Of a stretch of DNA of 15,088 nucleotides, positions 7,080 to 14,455 are shown in pieces. The position numbers and the translations under genes are program-made. The stretch lies in the NCBI GenBank assembly GCA_020350305.1, contig CP070709.1, positions 879,518 to 894,605 of the forward strand. Reading direction: 5' to 3'. This stretch comes from Candidatus Bathyarchaeota archaeon (lineage in GTDB: Archaea > Thermoproteota > Bathyarchaeia > Bathyarchaeales > Bathyarchaeaceae). Position 1 is the stretch's first letter. Every line of letters starts with the position of its first letter. The notes under the pieces were generated by a model, which saw only the letters and a program-made list of their open reading frames with translations, did no database searches and was not told the DNA's origin.

Positions 7080-8543
7080 TTATACTACCCTTGTCTTCTT
7101 CTCGAATGTAATCTTGCCTTGTTCGTCGACATGGAAGGCGTAGCTTTCTTTTTGACCAGGTTTGCCACCATGCGTAGCAACAAGTACACGCTTACCGTCG
7201 GTGCGGATGTGCACGATGCCAAAAGTCTTCTTGATGTAGGCGCGTGTTGTCTCGATTGGCTCCTTCTTGCTTTCCTTTCTCGTCTTTGTCATCTTATGCA
7301 TACGTGCATGACCAATACGCTTGAAAAATGCCACCATTTCAGTGACGTAAATTAACGGCTTCTCGACGGTTAGGTTTGAGTACTTGCCTAGGGCACCAAC
7401 GAGTCCAGCACGAGGATGGATGTACTCCTTGGATTCACTCTCGTCCCCTGAGCTGATGACACTGACAGTAGGGCGAACTGCTTCCAGCATTCGTGGGGTA
7501 AAGTCTTGTGAGCCGTGGTGTGGAACCTTGAGCACTTCCGAGGATAAAGAAAGGTTGTCTCTTCGTGCACGCTCTAGCAGGCCAGCTTCAGATTCAGCAT
7601 TTAGGTCTGCACCGAAGAGAAAACGAACATTTCCATAGCTAATCTTCAGTACGATAGAATGGCCGTTCACAGTGTGGCTTGCTGAGTAGCTGCTACTCTT
7701 GCCGTGGAGGTAGGGAAGCACCGGTTTGCCATCCAATTCCTTGACGATCGGCCCAAGCACCTGAACAGAAATCCCCTCCTTCACTAAGAAGTCGAAAACG
7801 TTGTTGTCACCATATGCAAGACGTCGTATCTCAAGATTTGGATTCTTTCCAGCAAGATCGCTTAGTGATTTTTTCCACAACTTAAAATACCTGTTTAGAC
7901 GGGAGTCAGGAACAGTACGTGGGTCGTCTACAAGGTCGAGAATATAGAGACGGCCATTCTTCTTCTTCGATTTGCCGAAGATGTTTGCGTTTCCAACCTT
8001 TGTGGGAGCCTTTACCAACCCGTTATGGAAAATATGTTGGGCATTGATCATTGGTCGGTTGTAGCCACGTGTAGCATTAAGTAATTTTATCAATCCAGCG
8101 AAATGATCAGCATCACCGTGAGTTACTACGATTGCCTCGACCTCAAGTGATTTGAAACGGAGAACGTGTGCCCATGCAGCTGAAATATAATAGCGCAGAT
8201 GATCGCCTTCTCCACCATCAAGCAAAACGAATTTACCTTCTGGTGACTCGACGATTGCAGCGTCACCTTGACCTACGTCGACAAAACGGATCTTCAAAAT
8301 AGGGTCATCGCGGAATCGAGCCTTTGCTGGAATCGCACCATCAAACTTCATCCATTCATATCTATTAGTGTTAGGATTCCATCGGCGCTTAGTGAAATCT
8401 AGTTTCCAGTACTTCCCTACCTTCTTGACTACCCGTACATTGTCTCCCCAAAAGAGTGTAGCAAGCAGGTTCTTCTTGGTACGCGGTTTGTCAAATTGAT
8501 ATACGCGTACGATGTCGTCGTCAATATATTTGATTTTGACCAT
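7080..8543 (-). CDS. ComEC/Rec2-type metallo-beta-lactamase-fold hydrolase with N-terminal SH3-like region
   Basis: 487 residues from ATG 8543. Residues about 1-75 look like a small SH3-type beta domain. The MBL fold follows: FVDVGQGDA (87-95), VLLDGGEGD (106-114), the metal motif THGDADH (H142, D144, D146, H147), a late GAD (D313), VPHHGS (H342, H343), and SSGD...HPRAG near the end. This order (VGQGD, HxDxDH, HHGS, HP) is that of the hydrolase domain of ComEC/Rec2 and its stand-alone soluble relatives. No membrane segments are present, so it is not a DNA channel. A phosphodiesterase or nuclease role is inferred. I prefer ATG 8543, preceded by GGTGAT, over a TTG at 8579: the TATA-like element would start transcription near 8572, downstream of the TTG. 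Sampled blocks are somewhat GC-richer than its neighbours, which allows but does not prove transfer. Confidence 0.9.
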   Translation of the reverse strand: MVKIKYIDDDIVRVYQFDKPRTKKNLLATLFWGDNVRVVKKVGKYWKLDFTKRRWNPNTNRYEWMKFDGAIPAKARFRDDPILKIRFVDVGQGDAAIVESPEGKFVLLDGGEGDHLRYYISAAWAHVLRFKSLEVEAIVVTHGDADHFAGLIKLLNATRGYNRPMINAQHIFHNGLVKAPTKVGNANIFGKSKKKNGRLYILDLVDDPRTVPDSRLNRYFKLWKKSLSDLAGKNPNLEIRRLAYGDNNVFDFLVKEGISVQVLGPIVKELDGKPVLPYLHGKSSSYSASHTVNGHSIVLKISYGNVRFLFGADLNAESEAGLLERARRDNLSLSSEVLKVPHHGSQDFTPRMLEAVRPTVSVISSGDESESKEYIHPRAGLVGALGKYSNLTVEKPLIYVTEMVAFFKRIGHARMHKMTKTRKESKKEPIETTRAYIKKTFGIVHIRTDGKRVLVATHGGKPGQKESYAFHVDEQGKITFEKKTRVV

Positions 8544-8594
8544 AGCATCACCATGTTCAATTGCGTATACGTGTATCAATAAGACGTGAATAAG

Positions 8595-8605
8595 ATTTAA
8601 GTATA
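8595..8605. promoter_or_regulatory. Shared TATA-like element for two divergent genes
   Basis: The stretch GATTTAAGTATA carries a box readable in both directions: TTTAAGTATA for the DUF1508 gene (start near 8626, 34-base leader with AGGGTGA before ATG 8660) and CTTAAATC for the hydrolase gene (start near 8572). One element may therefore drive both genes. Inferred from spacing alone. Confidence 0.4.
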
Positions 8606-8610
8606 TGTAT

Positions 8611-8634
8611 CGAAAACTTTTTTACGAAGTTTCG
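8611..8634. repeat. Inverted repeat at the inferred start of the DUF1508 transcript
   Basis: CGAAAACTT and AAGTTTCG, separated by seven bases, form an inverted repeat with one unpaired base. It overlaps the position where transcription of the rightward gene would begin and lies just beyond the shared TATA-like element. This is a good place for an operator, but no regulator gene is adjacent. Confidence 0.4.
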
Positions 8635-8659
8635 AATATAAGAAAAAGGGTGAGAATTT

Positions 8660-8848
8660 ATGCCTAAAGCACAATTTGAAATATTCAAAGATACTGCCGG
8701 TGAATACAGATTCAGGCTAAGAGCACCAAATGGTGAGATAATAGCTGCAAGTGAAGGCTACACGCAGAAAAGTAGTTGCAAGAATGGGATAGAATCGGTC
8801 AAAGAGAACGCCCCAAACGCGATAATCCAAGATCTTACAGGAGAATAG
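8660..8848 (+). CDS. Single-repeat YegP/DUF1508 family protein
   Basis: 62 residues that match one DUF1508 repeat end to end: FEIFKDTAGEYRFRLRAPNG (6-25), EIIAASEGYTQKSSCKNGIESVKENAP, then a short C-terminal strand. Bacterial YegP (about 110 residues) has two such repeats; one-repeat forms are common and probably dimerise to make the same fold. The biochemical role of the family is unknown. ATG start with GGGTGAG six bases upstream. It is divergent from the metallo-hydrolase gene and appears to share its promoter region. Confidence 0.88.
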   Translation: MPKAQFEIFKDTAGEYRFRLRAPNGEIIAASEGYTQKSSCKNGIESVKENAPNAIIQDLTGE

Positions 8849-8899
8849 AAAAACTCAATACTGCAAGCATCAACAGTTCTTCAGTTTCATATAATAGTT

Positions 8900-10063
8900 C
8901 TATTGGGTAACCGAGTGATACCAATTGAATAGGTATTCTGGCAGCTTTAGCCCTCTTTCACTCAGTCTTTCAGCAAGTTTCACTGGCAAAGGACTCAAGA
9001 CGTAAGCTGCTCTCATATAGAACCTCCTAGGTTGACCTAACTTCACAGTTTCTTCCAGCGTTATCTGGAAGTCTGACTTCTCGGCTAAAGTCGATTTTTT
9101 CGTCCCCGTAATTGACAGAACAATTCCGTTCAGTTTCTTGAAGACATCACACCAGTTAATGACAGGTTTGGTTTCTCCGGAAAATGACAGCAAAATCTCA
9201 ATGTCCCCGGCTCTAGGATGTGGAGTATTCACCCCTCTAGCTACGTATACATTGTCTCCCAAAAAACCCTTCATGTGAAAAAGTCTTACAGCAGCCATTT
9301 TGATGATCTCGTTTGCCGTGCCTCTCCCTCCGAGAAACACGTTGGTCCGTTTTTCCATCATGTCAACAAGGTGCGCATAGGTTTCCGACTCCAAATTTGA
9401 GTCGATCATGGGTCCTAGCTTTGTGAATTCTTCTTCGCAGAGTTGAAATACTTCACCGAATTGGAGGTTTCGGAAGATCGCTTCGGTCATCATGTGCAAA
9501 AGGAACAGGCTTCCGAGTTCGAACATGTCACCCATAATTCCTATCTCGCTGTATTCCAAGGAAGGCTTCGAGCTTCGTCGCCCTTTTAACTTGGTGACAT
9601 GCCCGTGTTCACGGACTATTTTGGCTAACGGTGAGTTCAGGTTAGAAGTTATAAGTCCCATGGAAAACTTCGAAGACTTTTTATCTTCAATATACCTTGC
9701 CAAATCTTGTGCCATTGTCACGGAGTCTCCGGAGAGGCCGCTTCCAGAGTTGATTAACAGCAATATCTTTTTGTATCTTCTTTCAAGTTCGGCTGCCGCA
9801 TCGTACATGTTTTTCCCAGGAAAACCTGGGTCGTCGGGAGTCAACACCACTTTGTTTCTCCAGCCTATCTGGCTCATTGCTATTTGACTCATTGCGGCGT
9901 TCAAGGAATACAATGATCTTCCAGATCCGCCACAGACCACACAGTTTGCAGATTTTAGATCCCCATATAGGGGCAACAGTTTTCTTCTTTTTATATCAAG
10001 AATGTTATCTCGTATCCTGTTGACGTATCCTATATGGCTAATCTTACTTTTGATCGCACTCAC
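8900..10063 (-). CDS. Protein with two SIS (sugar isomerase) domains
   Basis: 387 residues. Two SIS domains are visible. The first has GGSGRS (45-50) and INSGSGLSGDS (104-114), the phosphosugar-binding loops. The second has GGRGTAN (245-251) and LSFSGET (292-298), followed by VLSITGTKKSTLAEKSDFQI, typical of SIS domains that bind phosphosugars. This two-domain arrangement occurs in glucosamine-6-phosphate synthase isomerase halves and phosphoglucose/phosphomannose isomerases. I see no glutaminase domain, so an aldose-ketose isomerase or a phosphosugar-binding protein is likely; the substrate cannot be told. GTG start at 10063, with no separated ribosome binding site. ATTTAAAT at 10090-10097 would give an almost leaderless transcript. 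A short tandem (MSQIA-MSQIG, residues 58-67) lies in the first domain. Confidence 0.85.
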   Translation of the reverse strand: MSAIKSKISHIGYVNRIRDNILDIKRRKLLPLYGDLKSANCVVCGGSGRSLYSLNAAMSQIAMSQIGWRNKVVLTPDDPGFPGKNMYDAAAELERRYKKILLLINSGSGLSGDSVTMAQDLARYIEDKKSSKFSMGLITSNLNSPLAKIVREHGHVTKLKGRRSSKPSLEYSEIGIMGDMFELGSLFLLHMMTEAIFRNLQFGEVFQLCEEEFTKLGPMIDSNLESETYAHLVDMMEKRTNVFLGGRGTANEIIKMAAVRLFHMKGFLGDNVYVARGVNTPHPRAGDIEILLSFSGETKPVINWCDVFKKLNGIVLSITGTKKSTLAEKSDFQITLEETVKLGQPRRFYMRAAYVLSPLPVKLAERLSERGLKLPEYLFNWYHSVTQ

Positions 10064-10089
10064 ACCTTAGTAAAGAAAAGCCTCTAACA

Positions 10090-10097
10090 ATTTAAAT
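10090..10097 (-). promoter_or_regulatory. TATA-like box of the SIS-domain gene
   Basis: The palindromic ATTTAAAT is centred about 30 bases before GTG 10063, giving an inferred transcript start within a few bases of the start codon. Confidence 0.4.
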
Positions 10098-10212
10098 CTT
10101 CAACCATTATGCGGTCATGGGTGCAAACCACGAAATGCACTCCTGACGTAGTACCACTTCTAAAATCGGAAAATACTCTTTCCCATTTAAGCAGGAAATC
10201 GAGGGGTGTTTT

Positions 10213-10371
10213 TTACTCTTCCCACTCGTTTCCACAGGCACACCGGTATTTCATCTTTCCGCCGACGTGATAGCTTCTGCCATCCGCAGACATCCAGTGC
10301 CAGCCGGTTGTGCCTTTACTCATTTCCAACGCGAGTGAACCGCATTTGGGGCAATGTGGTAGTGTGTTCAT
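10213..10371 (-). CDS. 52-residue zinc-ribbon protein
   Basis: A complete short gene: ATG at 10371, stop at 10213-10215. The protein has CPKCG at residues 7-11 and CACG at 44-47, two cysteine pairs about 33 residues apart, the layout of a zinc ribbon. The middle contains GWHWMSADGRSYHVGGKMKYR, with aromatic residues and alternating strands. GAGG lies about ten bases before the ATG. Such small ribbons occur as stand-alone nucleic-acid or protein-binding modules; the end (CACGNEWEE) resembles the second zinc knuckle of TFIIS/RPB9-type ribbons, but I make no functional claim. It is 150 bases upstream of the SIS-domain gene in the same direction. Confidence 0.75.
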   Translation of the reverse strand: MNTLPHCPKCGSLALEMSKGTTGWHWMSADGRSYHVGGKMKYRCACGNEWEE

Positions 10372-10410
10372 TTCTTCACTTCCTCACTGAAACCGTAGAG
10401 ACCTAACACC

Positions 10411-10447
10411 GCAGTTTTGCAATAAAAAGTTTACGCTTGAAAACTGC
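10411..10447. repeat. Inverted repeat flanking the inferred TATA box of the zinc-ribbon gene
   Basis: GCAGTTTT (10411-10418) and AAAACTGC (10440-10447) are perfect 8-base arms separated by 21 bases. On the minus strand the spacer holds CTTTTTATTG, a possible TATA box about 50 bases before ATG 10371. Arms on both sides of a TATA box suggest a repressor site. The rest of 10448-10620 holds no gene that I can see. Confidence 0.35.
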
Positions 10448-10620
10448 AATCAATTAACAAATCTTTGCGCTTGCAACCAGAGTAGCACATTCTCTGTAAA
10501 GAGCCGCTGCCTAATTTGACATATGCTTTGTAATAAATGAATTTTTAACAGGAGAGAATCCGTATTTGATGCATGCATACTTCTGCAGGGATTTTCAAGA
10601 ACAAATAAGAATAACCCTTT

Positions 10621-10646
10621 AGTGTGTTAATTTCTAATAACACGCT
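10621..10646 (+). repeat. Inverted repeat before mobB
   Basis: AGTGTGTTA (10621-10629) and TAACACGCT (10638-10646) match at eight of nine positions around an eight-base spacer, ending 23 bases before the mobB start codon. The position fits an operator or a 5'-leader hairpin. The start codon ATG 10670 has GGAG about 11 bases upstream. Confidence 0.4.
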
Positions 10647-10669
10647 ATGACAATGGAGAGTCATGAACT

Positions 10670-11485
10670 ATGTTTACAAAGGTTCCAGTAATAGGTGTGA
10701 TAGGTCACAAGGACTCTGGAAAAACCGCCATCATAGAAACCGTAGTTCGGATGCTGACGAGAAAGGGATACCGGGTGGCAACAGCCAAGCATGTTAACCA
10801 GAAGAGGTTTTCCATAGATACTAAGGGAAAAGATACGTGGAAGCACTCGGTTGCTGGTGCAAACCCTGTGATCAGCGTCTCTGACATTGAAACGGGCATA
10901 CTGATAAAAAATGGAGTGAAACGGTTCTCCCTAGATGAGTTGCCCCGCTTTGCGCCTGAAGTTGACTTCATAATGTTGGAAGGTTTCTCTCGGTTGATCC
11001 TAGATGACGAACACGTAGGCAAAATATTGTGCGTCAGAAACAGAAAAGAATACGACGATTTCAAAAACAAGGCGAAGGGAAAGATCATAGCTTTTTGCTC
11101 TACGCGACCCCTAGGAAAACCGATTTTAAGGATAAAGGAGGACCCCAAGATTTTGGTTATGCAAGCATTAAAATTCATCAAGAAAAAACAGAAAATCTCG
11201 AAAATTCTCAGCCTTCTTCCAGGACTAGACTGTACAAAGTGTGGGTATTCATCATGCGAGGAAATGGCGGCGGCCGTGCACAAAAAAGACGCAAAATTGA
11301 ACGACTGCGTCCCCTTGAGTCTTAGGTCAAAATTGAAAACCAAGATAACAATAGACGATAATGAGGTCCCTATTCAGCCCTTCGTATCGGAAATCATCCG
11401 TAATTCCATTCTAGGCATGGTCTCCTCCCTGAAGGGAACTTCCATAAGAGGAAACGAGGAAGTTCATGTAAAAATATCGAGCTAA
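10670..11485 (+). CDS. mobB: MobB-type molybdopterin-guanine dinucleotide biosynthesis protein with C-terminal Fe-S domain
   Basis: 271 residues. Residues 1-165 are a MobB P-loop GTPase: GHKDSGKT (12-19) is the Walker A motif, ATAKHVNQ (37-44) and the Asp-Thr-x-x-His segment around 50-59 follow as in MobB, and FIMLEGF (100-106) is the Walker B region. MobB assists MobA in attaching GMP to molybdopterin. Residues about 180-216 add CTKCGYSSC with a fourth cysteine (C188, C191, C196, C213), the pattern of the [4Fe-4S] domain seen in corrinoid Fe-S proteins and in archaeal MobB fusions. A tail of about 55 residues of unknown role ends the protein. Molybdenum or tungsten cofactor enzymes are therefore expected in this organism, though none is encoded here. 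Stands alone; possibly controlled by the inverted repeat upstream. Confidence 0.92.
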   Translation: MFTKVPVIGVIGHKDSGKTAIIETVVRMLTRKGYRVATAKHVNQKRFSIDTKGKDTWKHSVAGANPVISVSDIETGILIKNGVKRFSLDELPRFAPEVDFIMLEGFSRLILDDEHVGKILCVRNRKEYDDFKNKAKGKIIAFCSTRPLGKPILRIKEDPKILVMQALKFIKKKQKISKILSLLPGLDCTKCGYSSCEEMAAAVHKKDAKLNDCVPLSLRSKLKTKITIDDNEVPIQPFVSEIIRNSILGMVSSLKGTSIRGNEEVHVKISS

Positions 11486-11668
11486 ACGTCTGAGTGTTCA
11501 ATCGTAGCCATAGCATTTCTGACGGTTTTGCTGACGGTACCGCTTGGTTTGACGAAAAATTGCATGCATACATTGCTTAGTTTCAAGAACCCTAAACTGT
11601 CTGGAAAGAGCAGATCTCGCTTTGGGGGCTGGGAGATTGTTTCTTTCCACTTATATTTACGTTAATCC

Positions 11669-12355
11669 TCAAAGATAGTCTATGATTTCGGATATATGCT
11701 TGCATTGAAAGTCTGGCTTAAAGTTTAGATCTTTCACCCCATGAGTTGTGTGTTCTCCTTGACGTACCAGTATTGTCTTAAGCCCAACTTCTCTGGCTCC
11801 TTCTAAATCGCTGATTGCATCAGATACAAAGATGCTTTCTTCAGGTCTAAGCTTGAGCCTTTGAAGGGCTTCAAGATATATACGTCTATCTGGTTTCCTC
11901 ACTCCAACCTCATATGACAAAATAACACACTCAAAGAAATCGGTCAAATTTAACGCTTTCAGAATGTCAGATAAGCCTACAAAACAATTAGAGACTAAAG
12001 CCAATTTATACTTCTTCCTCAAGGTACGCAAAACTGAGATTACACCATCATAAAGCATAAATCTTGTCAGTACATGATTTTTCCTCAATTCTTTGAGTTC
12101 TTGAATTACTATTGGCCTCTCACGTATTCCCAGATTTCCTAATAGTACCTTCCAAAATTCATGAATGTCTTTAACTTCTCCCTTGGTGGAGCCTCTGTAA
12201 GTGTTATCTAAAATGGGAGCTAGATCGTCTAAGGTTTTATTGTATCCATATTTCGTGAGAATTGAAACAAGTTCTTCTCTATATCTCTTAACATTCTCTT
12301 CATTAAGATAGGCTAGGGTGTATCCAAAATCAATGAGAACTCCTCTGAGATTCAA
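11669..12355 (-). CDS. HAD-superfamily hydrolase lacking the second motif-I aspartate
   Basis: 228 residues with the haloacid dehalogenase layout: motif I IDFGYTLA (8-15), an alpha-helical cap (about 20-95), motif II VSNCF with S122, motif III K154 in VRKPD, motif IV SDAISD (D179, D183). Usual motif I is DxDxT; here D9 is kept but the second Asp is Gly (G11). In phosphatases that Asp is the general acid, so this protein may be slow, act on another leaving group, or use a different acid; some natural HAD groups carry such a Gly. Spacing and cap resemble the phosphoglycolate phosphatase/YjjG branch. TTG start at 12355, supported by a GGAAGAGG-type ribosome binding site just upstream. Flanking gaps are 183 and 463 bases, so it is probably transcribed alone. 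Confidence 0.88.
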   Translation of the reverse strand: MNLRGVLIDFGYTLAYLNEENVKRYREELVSILTKYGYNKTLDDLAPILDNTYRGSTKGEVKDIHEFWKVLLGNLGIRERPIVIQELKELRKNHVLTRFMLYDGVISVLRTLRKKYKLALVSNCFVGLSDILKALNLTDFFECVILSYEVGVRKPDRRIYLEALQRLKLRPEESIFVSDAISDLEGAREVGLKTILVRQGEHTTHGVKDLNFKPDFQCKHISEIIDYL

Positions 12356-12818
12356 GACGCCTCTTCCTCTTTCCTTTTCTGGTGTTATTTCTCATAAATT
12401 AGTTTTCCACTTGACAGAAAAACAATCGAAGGAAGCTTAATAGAACTTCGACAGATAACGTTTCTAGGTTTCTATGAAATTTCTAAGATTTCCACAACGT
12501 TAAATGAACGGAATCCTTTCTCTAACCTTACTCAACACTGCGAGCAGATTGGATACGAGAAATGGGAGAAGATAATTGTTCTTTGTAAGAAGGAGAATTA
12601 TTCCGAATTGTCATCTCAGTTCAAACTTACTATATTTAGTTATTGCATATATAGCAAATAGAAAATGATTTTTCATGCATTCATTTGTTTTAGAGGTTGG
12701 AACATTCTTTTGATGTTGAAACAATTCTTCAAAACTCCAAAAACAACATTATTCGTAATCCATGCATGCAAGAAGCGCGCGCAAGAATAACGTCATCTAA
12801 ATCTACGCGTTCATGTGA
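12356..12818. other. 463-base intergenic region with an unassigned open frame
   Basis: No convincing gene. On the plus strand one frame is open from about 12394 to a TAG near 12661 (about 88 codons) and yields plausible-looking text such as NLTQHCEQIGYEKWEKII. It has no ATG or GTG start and no ribosome binding site, so it may be the remnant of a gene or chance. A TATA-like AT-rich stretch (CATATATAGCAAAT) lies at about 12648-12661. Near the right end, at 12761-12782, is a GCATGC-(GC)4 element described separately. An ATG-initiated plus-strand frame from 12697 is the shadow of the gene that ends at 12819. Confidence 0.3.
12761..12782. repeat. Copy 1 of a GCATGC-(GC)4 element
   Basis: CATGCATGCA is followed after four bases by GCGCGCGC. 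Both parts are alternating purine-pyrimidine. It lies 37 bases beyond the stop of the DUF885 gene. A second copy, in the same order, is at 15017-15038 on the other side of the operon. Confidence 0.5.
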
Positions 12819-14453
12819 TCATATTTTTCCTAGTTTCTGTTCGAAGATTTCTCTGAGCTTTGACATTGGGAGATTTCCGTTGGCAGTTACGACATCATGA
12901 AAGAATTTATCGCTGTACTTATCACCAATTCTGGCTTTCAGGTCGTCTTGTAGCTTCAGCATTAGATGCTTGCCGAGAAGATATGAGAGTGGGTATCCAG
13001 GGCTCTGCGTGTATCTGCGAACCTCAGCGACTGCGCCGTTCTTTGACATTCCTGTCTCTTTCACTAGCATGTCAACTGCTTCGTCGAAACTCATCTCGCC
13101 ACAGGAGAGCTTGACGTCAACCATCATTCGAACGGCCCGCCATATGATGTTGTTTACTTGAATGAACCTAGATTCTAGGCCTCTTTGAAAGCCATGTTCC
13201 ATCATCATCTCTTCGCAGTAATGTGCCCAACCCTCTACAGTTTCTAACCCAAAAACAAGAGCTCTTATGAAAGAGCCGAGACGATTGGAACGTGAGATTT
13301 GTAGGAAATGTCCAGGGTAAGCTTCGTGCACTGCAGCGTTTCGTATGCTGGCGTAATTTGCATCTTTGCTCAAATCTTTCATGTCTTTAGGGCGAGTTAC
13401 GACATAGATCCCCTCCTGGACCCTCTCATATTTTCCTGGCGGAGCCAACGCTGCAAAGGGAACTAAGGGCGCTATGAATAAGGGTGTCTCTTCAACGTGA
13501 AGCTTGTCTTCCATGGGAACTGCTGCAATATTATGTTCACGCACAAATTTCTTTGCTCGTTTCATCTCTTTTCGTGTGAATTCTAATGCTTCTTCATAGG
13601 TTTTGGGAGCGTCAGCTTGGATTTGCTTCATTACTTCTTCAACCGTTTTTCCGGGAGAAATCTTCTCAGCCAGTTGGACTCTTTCCTCCCGAAGCTCCTT
13701 GAGATATTTCACTCCTAATTCGTAGATTTCATCAGCACTCATTCCGAGTTCTCTGAGTTTCAAGAGTCTCTCGAATTTTTCCTTTCCAAGCGCCCAGTCA
13801 GCCTTTGCCTTTGGTAACAGGGCCTTTAGCCATTCAAGGTGTTCAATCAGCGGTTGGGACAGGCCTGCCACTGCTGTTTGGAGTCTCAGGAAGAGCTTTT
13901 CTGAGATTCTTCCCTTTGCCACGGCGATGAGGAATTGGAAGAATCCAGGCATTTGTTGGCATCCTTCGATAGCAACTTCCGTCCATAACTTGACCGGCAC
14001 ACATTTTGCATAGCTTTTTCGAAACTCTTCAAGGTATAGTGGCAGTTTCTCTAGTCGAGAAATGATACCTTCAATTCTCTTCTCAAAGGGTGCATATTCC
14101 CTAGTCAAGACCACAAAAATTAGGGCACCAATGCCTTGTAGGCATTCGGGATTTTTCTCGTGGAGACAGTGTTCATAGACAGAGAATCTGGACATTTCGC
14201 AAGCGTTTTCTAGTAGTTTCCAGTCCATTTTGTTTTCTTCGTTGAGTTCATCAAAGTTTATCGTTTGCTTCATCTTGGTGCGCCAGGCTTCCATCAGTTT
14301 CAGGTTTTCATATACTTCTTCTATGCTACCGCTCGAAAGCAACTTGTCGTAAGGCTCATGGAAACCTAGAAGCGTAGCCTCTTCAGGGTTCCTTTTTAGA
14401 AACTGCTGCAAAGCCTCTTGGGTGTGCTTTTCAAATGCTTCGTCGTCGCTCAC
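12819..14453 (-). CDS. DUF885 family protein (putative metallopeptidase)
   Basis: 544 residues, the usual length of DUF885. The family's signature motifs are present: HEAYPGH (H376-H382) followed by FLQ, VEGWAHYCEEMM (406-417, with E407 and H411), and RRYTQSPGYPLSYLLG near the C-terminus (479-494). HExxxxH with the later Glu resembles a metal-binding site, and the fold is related to M32/M3-type peptidases, so zinc-dependent peptidase activity is likely but not proven for the family. No signal peptide or membrane segment, hence cytoplasmic. The GTG start at 14453 lies two bases after the RHH regulator's stop, with GGGTG upstream: translational coupling in a two-gene operon. The regulator may respond to the substrate of this enzyme (inference). 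Confidence 0.9.
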   Translation of the reverse strand: MSDDEAFEKHTQEALQQFLKRNPEEATLLGFHEPYDKLLSSGSIEEVYENLKLMEAWRTKMKQTINFDELNEENKMDWKLLENACEMSRFSVYEHCLHEKNPECLQGIGALIFVVLTREYAPFEKRIEGIISRLEKLPLYLEEFRKSYAKCVPVKLWTEVAIEGCQQMPGFFQFLIAVAKGRISEKLFLRLQTAVAGLSQPLIEHLEWLKALLPKAKADWALGKEKFERLLKLRELGMSADEIYELGVKYLKELREERVQLAEKISPGKTVEEVMKQIQADAPKTYEEALEFTRKEMKRAKKFVREHNIAAVPMEDKLHVEETPLFIAPLVPFAALAPPGKYERVQEGIYVVTRPKDMKDLSKDANYASIRNAAVHEAYPGHFLQISRSNRLGSFIRALVFGLETVEGWAHYCEEMMMEHGFQRGLESRFIQVNNIIWRAVRMMVDVKLSCGEMSFDEAVDMLVKETGMSKNGAVAEVRRYTQSPGYPLSYLLGKHLMLKLQDDLKARIGDKYSDKFFHDVVTANGNLPMSKLREIFEQKLGKI

Positions 14454-14455
14454 TC

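Noticed and set aside
7119..7638. Plus-strand open frames opposite the metallo-hydrolase
   Set aside because: Antisense shadows; the minus-strand frame carries all catalytic motifs.
10206..10406. 66-residue plus-strand frame opposite the zinc-ribbon gene
   Set aside because: The minus-strand frame has two cysteine pairs and a ribosome binding site; the plus-strand one has neither.
12697..12900. 67-residue plus-strand frame
   Set aside because: Its second half is antisense to the DUF885 gene, and the first half has no recognisable pattern or ribosome binding site.
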